Source of the DNA: Anaeramoeba ignava
Taxonomy: Eukaryota > Metamonada > Anaeramoebidae
Assembly (NCBI GenBank): GCA_028826165.1
Contig: JAPDFW010000083.1
Location: 124,001-188,000 of the forward strand
Length of the DNA: 64,000 nucleotides
Direction: 5' to 3'
Below are positions 24,529 to 36,600 of this stretch, one piece after another. Made by a program: the position numbers and the translations under genes. Each line of letters begins with the position of its first letter. The first letter of the stretch is position 1. Under the pieces are notes generated by a model. The model did no database searches, was not told the DNA's origin, and worked only from the letters and a program-made list of their open reading frames with translations.

Positions 24529-25374
24529 ATGGATTTTTTAAAACAAATTTCATCAGATTCAGATTCAAATTCAGATTCAAATTCAGAAAAAGAAATAGAA
24601 ATAAATCAAAAGAAAAAAGAAAGAAAAAAAAGAAAAAAAAACTTAACTAATAATGATGATAATCCAAAAAAACCAAATTTAAAACTTCCTCAAGAATTTT
24701 TAGAATTTCTTCCTGAAAATCAAAAACAAAAACAAAAACAAAATGAAAAAATGATTGATTCATTTGGAAAAGTTAGAAAAGTTCCACATATTGAAGGGAA
24801 TTTTGCATTTCATATCAAAATCACAATTCAAGATAAAAATAATCAATTTTCAAAATTAATACAAACAAAAACAAAAGAGATTGAAGAAAAAACAAAGAGA
24901 AAAGTGTTTCTAATAAAAGATCCACATATAAGTCTTTCCGAGACAATTTATATAAGATATCACTTTATAAAACCGTTAATTAAAAAAATTCAAGATTCAA
25001 TAATTCAATCAAAGGTTCCTATTTTTCATTTTTCATTTGATTCAATAGAATGGTTTGAAAATGAAGAAAAAACAAGAGGTTTTATTGCTTTTTTAATCAA
25101 AGAAGGAAATCAAAACATAATTCATCTTGTTAATTTAATAAATGATTGCTTTCTTTCTTTTGGATTTCCTATTTATCTCGCAAAAAATAAGAAAGAAATT
25201 CAACCACATATTTCTTTTGCTTGGTTACCTTTAAATTCTGTTTCAAAAAATGATATTGAACAAATTAAAATTGATATTCCAAAAATTCTTATTGAAAATT
25301 TTAGAATAAAAACAAAAAAATTTGAAATAAATTATGCAAAAAAATCCATTTCTATTTATTTAGAAAACAATTAA
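24529..25374 (+). CDS. USB1: U6 snRNA phosphodiesterase USB1 (MPN1)
   Basis: Single exon, 281 residues. USB1 trims the U6 snRNA 3' oligo(U) tail, leaving a phosphate end, in the nucleus. The two catalytic 2H motifs are visible: HISLS (residues ~145) and HISFAW (~240), the pair expected of the LigT/2H phosphoesterase fold. An N-terminal Ser-Asp and Lys-rich segment (about 60 residues) precedes the fold, as in other USB1 proteins. The first in-frame ATG after the upstream T-rich leader was chosen; an upstream extension to 24454 has no ATG-like context and is Lys/Phe-rich. A U6-processing enzyme fits the intron-rich genome. Confidence 0.88.
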   Translation: MDFLKQISSDSDSNSDSNSEKEIEINQKKKERKKRKKNLTNNDDNPKKPNLKLPQEFLEFLPENQKQKQKQNEKMIDSFGKVRKVPHIEGNFAFHIKITIQDKNNQFSKLIQTKTKEIEEKTKRKVFLIKDPHISLSETIYIRYHFIKPLIKKIQDSIIQSKVPIFHFSFDSIEWFENEEKTRGFIAFLIKEGNQNIIHLVNLINDCFLSFGFPIYLAKNKKEIQPHISFAWLPLNSVSKNDIEQIKIDIPKILIENFRIKTKKFEINYAKKSISIYLENN

Positions 25375-25517
25375 AATTAAATTTTTAAATTTTTGAATTT
25401 TGAATTTTGAATTTATTCGTTTTTTGATCAAAAAAAAAAAAAGGGGGATTTCTTAAAAAAGGAAAAAATTTTTTGATCCAAAAAAAAAAATGAAAAGAAA
25501 AAAAGAAGAAAGGAAAT

Positions 25518-26814
25518 TTAAATGTGCTTTTCAGTTAATTCGCGAAGTTTTCTTTGATCAGCTCCAACTAATTCATCAACTAAAGCACCATTTTTCCAAA
25601 ATTTGAAAGTGGGAACTCCCATAATTTGTTCATCATCTGCAATATCTTTGCATTCATCAATATCAACTTTTAAGAAAATTGCATCTGTTTTTTCTTCACT
25701 AAGTTTTTCATAAGGTTTTGCGATATATTTGCAAGGCTAATTAAAATTAAAATTCATTTTGAAATTAAAATTAATATTAATATTAAAATAAAAATTCATT
25801 TTGAAATTCAATTTGAAATTCATTTTGAAATTAAATTTAAAATTCATTTTGAAATTAAAATTAATATTAATATTAAAATAAAAATTCATTTTGAAATTAA
25901 ATTGAAATTCATTTTGAAATTAAAATTAAAATTAAAATTAAAATTCATTTTGAAATTAATATTGAAATTCATTTTGAAATAAAATTCAAATTGAAATTAA
26001 AATTCATTTTGAAATTAAAATTGAAATTGAAATTAAAATTAAAATTCATATTGAAATTAAAATTAAAATTCATTTTGAAATTAAAATTAATATTAAAATT
26101 AATTTTGAAATTCATTTTGAAATTAAAATTAAAATTCAAATTAAAATAAAAATTGAAATTAAAATTAAAATTCATTTTGAAATTAAAATTAAAATTCATT
26201 TTGAAATTAAAATTAATATTAAAATTCATTTTGAAATTAAAATTGAAATTCATTTTGAAATTAATATTAAAATTAAAATTAAAATTCATTTTGAAATTAA
26301 AATTGAAATTGAAATTAAAATTAAAATTCATATTGAAATTAAAATTAAAATTCATTTTGAAATTAAAATTAATATTAAAATTAAAATTCATTTTGAAATT
26401 AATATTAAAATTCATTTTGAAATTAATATTAAAATTCATTTTAAAATTAAAATTCATTTTGAAATTAAAATTCATTTTGAAATTAAAATTAAAATTCATA
26501 TTGAAATTAATATTAAAATTCATTTTGAAATTAAAATTAAAATTAAAATTAATTTTGAAATTCATTTTGAAATTAATATTCATTTTAAAATTTAAAATCT
26601 TTTAAAAATTTGAATTGAAAATCTTTTAAAAATGAGAAAAATTTAATCTAAAAAGATAACATTTGAAAAATTTTGTTTTTTTTAATTGATTTTTAAAAAA
26701 AACAAAACTTACACCACACCAAACTGCTGAATAATCAACAACAACAAGCTTATCTTTTGTTTCTTTAATATATTTATTATATTCTTCGGTGTCTTTTATA
26801 TGAATAACTGACAT
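25518..26814 (-). CDS. Thioredoxin
   Basis: Two exons (26713-26814 and 25518-25736) encode 106 residues, the standard single-domain length. The redox site W-C-G-P-C is cut by the intron between Gly and Pro in phase 0, so each catalytic Cys lies in a different exon. Other hallmarks are VVDYSAVWCG, the cis-proline segment GVPTFKFWKNG and the VDIDEC strand. It is a general dithiol reductant, probably cytosolic since no targeting peptide is seen. The 3' end converges on USB1 with a 143-bp gap. The 976-bp intron is an array. Confidence 0.95.
25737..26712 (-). repeat. Thioredoxin intron: composite AAAATT + CATTTTGAAATT array
   Basis: A higher-order array in which the 12-bp block CATTTTGAAATT alternates with one to three AAAATT or AATATT hexamers. 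Donor GTAAGT, acceptor TTAG. It is open in some frames on both strands purely from periodicity. Confidence 0.85.
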
Positions 26815-27384
26815 TATTAATTTGTTTGTTTTTTTTAAAGAAGAAAAAAAATGAAAAAAAAATAAAAATAAAAAATAAAAAAGAAAAAAATTTTTTAAAA
26901 AGTGGAAAAAAAAATAAAATTTCTCCTTTTTTTTAGTTTAATCTCTTTTTTTAAAACAAATAGATTTGTAATTAATCTCATAATTTTAAAAAAGTGATTC
27001 CTTTTTAATTCCTTTCTTTAATTTTTTTAATTTCTTTATTTAATTCCTTTCTTTAATTTCTTTAATAATTTCTTTATTAAATTTTTTTTCCGATTTTTAA
27101 AAAAAATTAAAAAAAACAAAATTGAATAAAATAAATTAAAAGTCCACTTTTGTTTTTGTATTTATATTTGTTTTTTTTTTTGTATTTATTTTCATTTTTT
27201 ATTTTTATTTTTGTTTTTGTTTTTGTTTTTGTTATTTTTATTTATATTTGTTTTTGTTTTTATTTTTGTTTTTGTTTTTGTTTTTGTTTTCATTTTCATT
27301 TTTGTTTTTATTTTTTCATTTTTCATTTTTCATTTTTCATTTTTTCATTTTTCATTTTTAATTTTTTTTATTGTTTAATTAATT
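26815..27384. other. Intergenic between divergent thioredoxin and NUP42-like genes
   Basis: 570 bp of A/T homopolymers, with (TTTTTG)- and (TTTTTCA)-like tracts at 27140-27360 just before the NUP42-like ATG. No gene accepted; the Phe/Cys/Val-rich frame at 27150-27413 is a shadow of these tracts. Confidence 0.55.
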
Positions 27385-28808
27385 ATGGCAAATTTATGGG
27401 GAAAAAGACCTGAACATTCAACTGGAAATTCTTCACCATCACAAAACAAACCACAAAATGGAACAACAGGATTAACATTATTTTCAAACAAAAACCTAAA
27501 CACACCAACACAAAATACAAAACCAGGACTTTTCTCATCAAACTTTAAGAATCTTCCACAACAATCACCAATTAGACAAACTACATCATTCTTTGCAAAA
27601 CAAGGAGGTCCTGTTTTTGGGCAATCACTTGCAAACAGAACAAATTCTCAACATGTAAATGAACAAACAATGAGTCAATCTTCACAAATGGAAGTTTCAA
27701 AAACTCAAGATTTATTTGCAAAAAAACAAACTCATAATCTTTTTGCAAATTTTTCTTTGAGTCAAAATAATCCTCCTAACTCATCTTTTTTTGCAAAAAG
27801 GGATCAAAATCAAAATCAAAATCAAAATCAAAATCAACCTAAAACATCCATTTTTTCAACTCAAAATCAAAATCAACCTAAAACATCCATTTTTTCAACT
27901 CAAAATCAAAATCAACCTAAAACATCTTTTTTTGCAAATTCTCAAAAAAATCAAAATCAAAATCAAAATCAAAATCAAAATCCAAATCCAAATCCAAATC
28001 AACAAACTCCACTCAAATTACCCTTTCTTTCAACTCAAAACCAAAATCAAAATCCAAATCCAAATCAACAAACTCCACCTAAAACATCTTTTTTTGCAAA
28101 TCCTCAAAAAAATCAAAATCAACCTAAAACATCTTTTTTTGCAAATTCTCAAAAAAATCAAAATCAAAATCAAAATCAAACTCAACAAACTCCACCTAAA
28201 ACATCTTTTTTTGCAAATCCTCAAAAAAATCAAAATGAAAATCCAAATCAAAACCAAAGTCCTGTTAAAAGAACATCCATTTTTTCAACTCAAAATCAAA
28301 ATCAAAATCAAAATCAAAATCAAAATCAAAATCCAAATCAAAATCCAAATCAACAAATCAAAATCAAAATCAAAACCAAAGTCCTGTTAAAAGAACATCC
28401 ATTTTTTCAACTCAAAATCAAAATCAAAATCAAAATCAAAATCAAAATCAAAATCAAAATCCAAATCAAACTCCACCTAAAACATCTTTTTTTGCAAATC
28501 CTCAAAAAAATGAAAATCAAATTCAAAATCAAAATCCAAATCCAAATCAAAACCAAAGTCCTGTTAAAAGAACATCCATTTTTTCAACTCAAAATCAAAA
28601 TCAAAATCAAAATCAAAATCAAAATCAAAATCAAAATCAAATTCAAACTCAAATTCAAATTCAAAATCAAAATCAAAATCAAATTCAAAATCAAAATTTT
28701 GAAGGTTTAAGTGAACAAGATATTAAAGCCTATAAAGCAGACAAATTCCAACCAGGACAAATTCCATTATTTCCTCCACCTCCAAGTTTAATTCAACAGT
28801 TAAATTAA
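27385..28808 (+). CDS. NUP42: NUP42/hCG1-like nucleoporin with one frame break
   Basis: About 474 residues. The N-terminal part is Asn/Gln/Ser/Thr-rich with scattered Phe motifs (LFSNK, SFFAKQ, LFANF), FG-like in character. The middle holds diverged blocks built from TSFFANPQKNQ and TSIFSTQ with Gln-Asn runs. The C-terminus, LSEQDIKAYKADKF then GQIPLFPPPPSLI, matches the terminal motif of NUP42/NUPL2 that binds Gle1 at the cytoplasmic face of the pore in mRNA export. The N-terminal zinc finger of animal NUP42 is absent. The frame breaks near 28354-28358, where CAACAAATC has one A fewer than the in-frame CAACAAAATC. The downstream frame is proven by the conserved C-terminus. Confidence 0.65.
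27805..28690 (+). repeat. Coding repeats of the NUP42-like gene
   Basis: Alternating blocks of AATCAA hexamers and a ~45-bp block encoding TSFFANPQKNQ or TSIFSTQNQ, repeated about ten times. One copy boundary carries the frame break. Confidence 0.8.
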
Positions 28809-28983
28809 AACAATTCCAAAAAAATGAAATCAAAATAAGAAAAAAAAAACAATTTTCTTTTAAAAAAATAATAAATTTTAAAATTGAAATGATTCCTCTT
28901 TTTTTTTATTAAAAAATTTTTGAAAGAATTTTCTTTTGGAGAATAATAAAAAAAATTTGATTAAAATTTGATTAGAATTAGAA

Positions 28984-31900
28984 TTAAATTAAATCTAATT
29001 CGTTATCGCTATCACTTTTGCTTTTGCTTTTGCTTTTGCTTTTTTCGATTTTTTTGTCAACTTGTTTTTTTTCTAATGAATTTGGATTAATTAAATTATC
29101 AAAAGAATCTCTTCTTTTTGGTTTAACAGATTCTTTTTCTGTTAAAGAATTTTCAGGATCACTTAATGCTTTTCCTTTTTTCTTTTTGGTAGTTTTGATA
29201 CTCTGTTGTAATTGTTGCATTAAAGAAAGTTTTTTTCTATTGTTATTATTGTTATTGTTGTTGTTATTGTTGTTATTGTTGTTGTTGTTGTTTCTTCCCA
29301 AAATTGATTCAATAATTTCCTCTTCAGTTTTTCCTAAATTATTCAAAATATCATCAATTCTTGAATTGGTATTCAATTTATAAACTGCTTTTGCATCCTT
29401 CAATTCATTAATAACTGAATCTGACAGTTCATTTTCATCAATTTCATCATAATATAAAAATCGAATTAAAACGGACACCGCTTCTGCAGATTTTCCATTT
29501 GTATCAATAAAAACATCCTTATCACCTTCATTGCTTTGATACAAATCTTTGAAAAAATTACTTCTTGCAAGTAAAATCTCTCTATGAACACGAATTTTTG
29601 TTTCATCAACAATAACAACTGCATTTTTGCTTTCCTCATCATTATAAAGTCTTTTAAGATCTTGTTTTAATTTTTGGATCCCAAGGAAATTTTCCAAATC
29701 AGTTAAACCAAATGATTTATAAGTTATTTTAAATTGCGGATCCTCTGTATAAATTAAAATTCCAACAACAATCATTTTGATAAGTTTTTGCGCTTTATTC
29801 AAATTGAGTTTTTTCACTTCTGATTCCAGATTGGATATATTATTTTTTCCCAATCGCAATTCAAGTAATGTTCTATATGTTTTTAATGGTGTTTCCGATG
29901 TCTGGAGTTCAAGATCACTTCCAACTCCGGATAATAATAAATTGCTTAAATCATTCGCTAATGTCCCATATTTTTCTAACATTGTCTTTAAAGTTGTATC
30001 GCTAGATTTTAATGGTGATGTGCCCTAATTATAAGATATTTTTTGATATTAAATAAACATGAAAGAAATTCACTGTTTATTTTTCTTTTTCTTATTTATT
30101 TACCCACTTATTTACATTAATAAAAAAAATTTCCATTTAAGAATCAAAACACAAAAATACTTGTTTTTTTTTCTTTTTTTTACTCTCTAATATTTTTTTA
30201 TTCATAAATTTCGTTGTTGCGTTGTTTCATTGAATAAAACAATCTTACATTCTCATGGTTAATATCTGCTCCTTTAACAAGTAAAATCTGTGCAACTTTG
30301 TACTTTCTTGTATTCACAGCATACCATAACGCTGTATTTTTCTATCAATTATTTAATAAATCCATTTTTTATTCATTCATTTATTTATTTATTCATTCAT
30401 TTATTATTTCTTATAAAATAATCAAAAAAGTAAAATTTACATCCTGTTTCATTTTTTAAAATAATTATCATTTTCAAATCATTTTCTAATAATAAACTAA
30501 CATTCTTTTTTTTTTTTTAAAAAAAATTTAGGAATAAATAACAGATCTTTTTTTAGTAAATTGTTTTTTTTTTATTTACATTTTCTGCATCAATTTCAAT
30601 TCCTTTTTCAAGTAAATATAGTGCTTTTTTTTCAACATCAATTTTTGAATCATATGTACAAACTAAATGAAGAAGAGTACTTCCATCCTAACAAAGAAAA
30701 AAAAAGAATTGATAAATTAATATTCAATTTAAAATGATTATTTCTATTTTCTTTTTACATCCTAAAAATATTTTTAAAAGTTATTTCTTTCTTTTTATTC
30801 TTTTCTTTTTTTTTGATTAAATTATTACTGATTTAAAATTTAAATCGCCTCCATAATCAAAAATTAACTTGAAAACTTCAAAAGAATGAGATGAACAAAC
30901 TCGAGCAATTGGAGACATTACTCCCTTTTTTTTTAATATTAATAATTTTTTTGATTAATTTTTTTGTTTCTTCTCTAATAAATTATATATATATATTAAT
31001 CACTTTCTAAATAAATAAATATTAATTAATGAATAAATTAAATATGAAAAACATTTTTTTTCTCAAATTCAAATCTACTTTTAATTGTCTATTAATTTTC
31101 CCTCCTTTTTCAAGTAATAGTTGGATAATTTCATTTGAAGAACCATAACGAAATGCTATTTCAATTGGTGTTTCATCCTAAAAATCAATAAATCAATATT
31201 ATAAAAAAGAACAAGATTTCTTTGAATTATAATTTTACATTCTGATATTAATATAAACAAATTTTAGCTTTTCAAAAAAAAAAGTGAATAAGTTTTTTTT
31301 TAAATACATTCTAAATTAAAGAAAAAAAATTTTTTAGTTAAAAATAATTGATTTTTTGCTTATTTATATTTATACTGAAATTTGATTGATATCAGCCCCA
31401 GATTCACATAAAAGTTGAATAATAGATAAATCATGTTTTTTAACACAAGCAACAAAGAGACAATTTTCATTCTAATTAATTATTTATTTTTAAACTTAAT
31501 ATCAATATTTTTAAATTTTATTTTGTTATTAAACATTTACATACTAAATTATTATTAATAATAATAATAAATATATAAATTATATTTATTGTTTTTTACT
31601 GTTTGAATTTTAATTTACAATCTAAATTAAATTATTTTATTAATAAATAAAGATAAATCGGGGAATTTTTTTTGTTGTTGAAAATTTGATTTAAATTAAT
31701 ACATTCGAGGAATTTGGATCAGCTCCTTTTGTGATTAAAGTTTGAATAATGTGATTTGCTAATTTTGTTTGAATTGCTAAAAAAAGAGCTGTTTCTTTCT
31801 ATTATTTTATATTAACAATGAATAATTCATAATAAATAAGAAACAATTTTGATTTTATTCTCTTATTAGATTTTTACAGTCTTTTGTTTTTATTTGAAAT

Positions 31901-33520
31901 ATTAATTAGAATTCTAAAAAAAGAAAGAAAGAAAAATTTAATTAAATAATTTCCAAACCCTCTAATTTTTCCAAAACAAAAGCAAAAACAAAAACAAAAA
32001 CAAAAACAAATTGATTAAAATTAAAATTAAAATTAAAAACCGAAATGAATTTGAGTTTAATATCAATATATTTATATATATATACTGTTTTGAGTGATAA
32101 ATCAGGATTTGAATCAAGAAGTAATTGAATAATTGCTTGGTCGCGATGATAATAAATAGAATTCATTAATGGAGAATAACCCTTTATAAATTATTAAATT
32201 AATTTCATTTTAAATTCAAATCTAAAAAAGGTAATAATTGAATTGAATATTAAATATTTACTGCCTATAAATACAAAAATAAATATAAATCTTATTATTA
32301 TTAATAATAAATAAATAAATAAATAAATTTACATCCTATTTTTTTTTAAATTAAATTAAATTAAATTAAATTAAAATGAGAAAATATATCAATATTTTTA
32401 CATCAGTAATATTAATATCTGCTCCTGAATTTATTAAATATTGGATAACTTCCAAATTTGCATTTTTTTCAATTGCAAGATTTAAAGGAGTAAATTTCTA
32501 AATAATTTTTTTAATACGAAAAAAAAAAGATTAACAATAAAATTAATTAATTAATTAATGAAATAAATTTTGATTTACATACTAAAATTAAAAAAAAACA
32601 AAGCATAAATTTTTACTTAACTTATAATAAATAAAATATAAATACAAGCTAAAAATATAAAAATAAAAAAAATAACTATAAAATTTAATGAAAGATTTTT
32701 CAATAAGAATTCAATTATTACATTTTGAATATTAACATCTGCTCCTGATTCAACTAATATTTTCAAAATTTCAAGAGGAGTTAAAGGATCAGATACTGCA
32801 AGATGTAATGGTGTATTTTCCTTTTTATTTATTAAAAGCAAACAAAACAATTTTAATTTTAATTTTAATTTTAATTTAATTTTAATTTAATTTTAATTTT
32901 AATTTTAATTTTAATTTTAATTTTAATTTTTTAATTTTAATTTAATTTAATTTTAATTTTAATTTTAATTTTAATTTTAATTTTAATTTTAAATTTTAAT
33001 TTTAATTTTAAATTTTAATTTTAATTTACATCCTGTAATAAAAATTCGATAATTGTTAATAAAGTCAAAAAATAATTATTAATTCCTTTTAAATTACATT
33101 CTATTTTTTTTAATTTTAATCATAAAATTTTTTTATTATTGAAAAATTCAAAAATAATTTATCAATTTTTTACATATGTTTTTGAATTTAAATCTGCTCC
33201 TGATTGAATAATTTTTTCGAAAACTTGAATGTTTGATTTTTTATAAACTGCGAAATGTAAAGGAGTATTTCCCTAATTGAAAAAAGAAAAGGAAAAAGAA
33301 ATTAAAAATTTTTGAAATGAAAAATTGTTTAAAATTAAATTTACAAACTAAAAATTGAACAAAAAAAAAAAGAAAAAGAGAATATGAATTGAGATAATTA
33401 AATAATTTAAAATACTTCCTATTTTTTAACAATAAAAATTAATAAAAATTAATAAAAATTATAAAAATTATAAATTAAAAATACATTTTTTTTATTTGCT
33501 TTTTCTTTTAAATCTGTCAT
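28984..33520 (-). CDS. Ankyrin-repeat/BTB protein built from large exons and 3-nt microexons
   Basis: The inferred product has 704 residues. The start exon is 33485-33520. Ten ankyrin exons follow at 33174-33272, 32722-32820, 32402-32497, 32086-32181, 31703-31798, 31376-31471, 31079-31177, 30829-30924, 30580-30687 and 30249-30341. The last exon (28984-30024) holds the final GTSPL repeat start, a BTB domain (residues ~490-575; IRVHREILLARSNFF) and a poly-Asn and Lys/Ser-rich tail. Ankyrin exons are 93-108 bp, all phase 0, starting at the (G)xTPLH turn. The two residues normally preceding that turn are missing from the exons and are supplied by 3-nt exons (listed separately). BTB proteins commonly serve as Cullin-3 adaptors; that role is inferred. 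Confidence 0.85.
30104..33418 (-). other. Series of twenty 3-nt microexons
   Basis: In gene order: 33416-33418 GAA, 33345-33347 TTT; 33098-33100 AAT, 33030-33032 GAT; 32646-32648 CTT, 32579-32581 TAT; 32333-32335 GAT, 32262-32264 GCA; 31959-31961 AGG, 31878-31880 ACT; 31619-31621 ATT, 31541-31543 TAT; 31308-31310 AAT, 31239-31241 AAT; 31004-31006 AAA; 30759-30761 GAT; 30502-30504 AAT, 30441-30443 GAT; 30184-30186 AGA, 30104-30106 TGG. Each is preceded by AG and followed by GT (mostly GTAAAT, GTAAAA or GTATTT; weaker at 31959, 31004 and 30502). Introns between neighbours are nearly all 58-99 nt. The encoded pairs complete ankyrin hairpins, for example N-D before ENTPLH and R-W before GTSPL. 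Confidence 0.8.
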
Positions 33521-33618
33521 TTAAAAATAATAAAAAATGAAAAAATGAAAAATGAAAAAAAATTTTTTTATTGATTTGGAAATTAAAATTAAAATTAAAA
33601 TTTGAATTAAAATTTGAA

Positions 33619-36600
33619 TCATTTTTGGTTTTTGTCAATGAATAAATGTTCTGCCCATGTTTGATCAATTTCTTGAATCGGATTTTTTGGAAGCTAAAAA
33701 ATTATCCAAATATTTCAAATTAAAATCAATATATTTAAATCAAAATATTTAAATCAAAATATTTAAATCAAATCAAATCAATTCAAATCAAAATATTTAA
33801 ATCAATATATTTAAATCAATATATTTAAATCAAAATATTTAAATCAAAATATTTTAAATCAAAATATTTAAATCAACTATATTTAAATCAAAATATTTAA
33901 AATCAAAAATATTTAAATCAAAATATTTAAATCAAAATATTTAAATCAAAATATTTAAATCAATTCAAATCAATTTAAATCAAAATATTTAAATCAAAAT
34001 ATTTAAATCAAAATATTTAAATCAAAATATTTAAATCAATATATTTAAATCAAAATATTTAAATCAAAATATTTAAATCAAAATATTTAAATCAAATATA
34101 TTTAAATCAAAATATTTAAATCAAATATATTTAAATCAAAATATTTAAATCAAAATATTTAAATCAATATATTTAAATCAAATTAAATATATTTAAATCA
34201 AATATTTAAAATCAAAAATCAAAATCAAAATTTAAAATCAAAATATTTCAATCAATATATTTAAATCAAAAATATTTAAATCAAAATATTTAAATCAATA
34301 TATTTAAATCAAAAAATATTTAAATCAAAATATTTAAATCAACTTAAATCAAAATATTTTAAATCAAATTAAATATATTTAAATCAAAATATTTAAATCA
34401 ATTCAAATCAATTCAAATCAATTCAAATCAAAATATTTAAATCAAAATATTTAAATCAATTCAAATCAATTCAAATCAATATATTTAAATCAATATATTT
34501 AAATCAATATATTTAAATCAATATATTTAAATCAATATATTTAAATCAATATATTTAAATCAATATATTTAAATCAAAATATCAATATATTTAAATCAAA
34601 TATATTTAAATCAATATATTTAAATCAATATATTTAAATCAATATATTTAAATCAAATATATTTAAATCAAAATATTTAAATCAATATATTTAAATCAAA
34701 AATATTTAAATCAAAATATTTAAATCAATATATTTAAATCAATATATTAAAATCAAAATATTTAAATCAAAATATTTAAATCAAAATATTTAAATCAAAA
34801 TATTTAAATCAATATATTTAAATCAAATATATTTAAATCAATATATTTAAATCAAAATATTTAAATCAATATATTTAAATCAAAATATTTAAATCAAAAT
34901 ATTTAAATCAATATATTTAAATCAAATATATTTAAATCAATATATTTAAATCAAAATATTTAAATCAATTCAAATATATTTAAATCAAAATATTTAAATC
35001 AAAATTTTTAAAATCAATATATTCAAAATCAATTCAAATTCAATTCAAATCAAATATATTTAAATCAAAATATTAATTACTTCATTCACAATTCGGAATT
35101 CAAAAGGTTTTTCACCAGTGAGAATATCCCAATCATTCATCCAAGTAAATAAACCCGTTCCAGCAAATTCAGCAAGAGGATTTAATTCAACAACACAAAA
35201 ATCAAGTTGATCTAACAATTTATCATCATAAATAAAAGGATTTGTAACATCATTTAGATTTTTATAAGTCATTAATAAATCTAAAACATAACTTTCAGAT
35301 GGAATTTTTGGAATAAGTTCTTCTTCAACAAATTTTTTGGCTTTTTCTAATATTTTATCTTTAGTTCTAAAAACTCGAGGAAAAAATAGGAATTGATTGT
35401 ATTGAGTCATTGATGTAAATTTTTTTTTGTAAATAAATGCTCTTAATTCTAATTCAACTGGAAATGTTAAAAAATCTCTTAAAAATATTGAAAGTGGATA
35501 TCCTTTTGGATCTTTTGAATATTCTTCTAAATCATCTTGAATTCGGAAACTTTCAACAAGTAATCTAACTGCATCTTCTCCATCTTTACATTTAAGAGCA
35601 TCTACAGAAGTGATATATAGGGCATGAACTCTTCTATTTATATCTTTTAATTTCAATATAATTATAAATATCAATATAAATATCAATACAAATATAAATA
35701 TAAAAATAAATATAAATATAAATATAAATATAAATATAAAAATAAATATAAATATAAATATAAATATAAATATAAATATAAATATAAATATAAATATAAA
35801 TATAAATATAAATATAAATATAAATATAAATATAAATATAAATATAAATATAAATATAAATATAAATATAAAATATAAATATAAATATAAATATAAATAT
35901 AAATATAATATATAAATATAAATATAAATATAAAAATAAAAAATATAAATATAAATATAAAAATAAATATAATTATAAATCTAAATCTAAATATAAATAT
36001 AAATAAATCTAAATCTAAATACAAATATTTAAATATAAATATAAATATAAATATAAAATAAAAATAAAAATATAAATATAAATATAAATATAAATATAAA
36101 TAAAAATAAAATAAATAAATATAAATATAAATATAAATATAAATATAAATAAAATAAAAATATAAATATAAATATAAAAATAAAAATAAATATAAAATAT
36201 AAATATAAATATAAATATAAATTAATAAATATAAAATAAATAAATATAAATATAAATATAAAATATAAATATAAATATAAATATAAATATAAATATAAAA
36301 TATAAAAATAAAACATAAACATAAATATAAAATATAAAATATAAATATAAAATATAAATATAAATATAAATATAAATAATATAAATATAAATATAAATAT
36401 AAAATAAATTAAATAAAAATATATAAATATAAAATTTATAACCAAATATCAATATAAATATAAATATAAATATATAAATATAAATATAAATATAAATATA
36501 AATATAAATATAAATATAAATATAAATATAAAGTTATTAAAATATAAATATAAATTTTATAAACATAAATATAAATATAAATATATAAATATAAATATAA

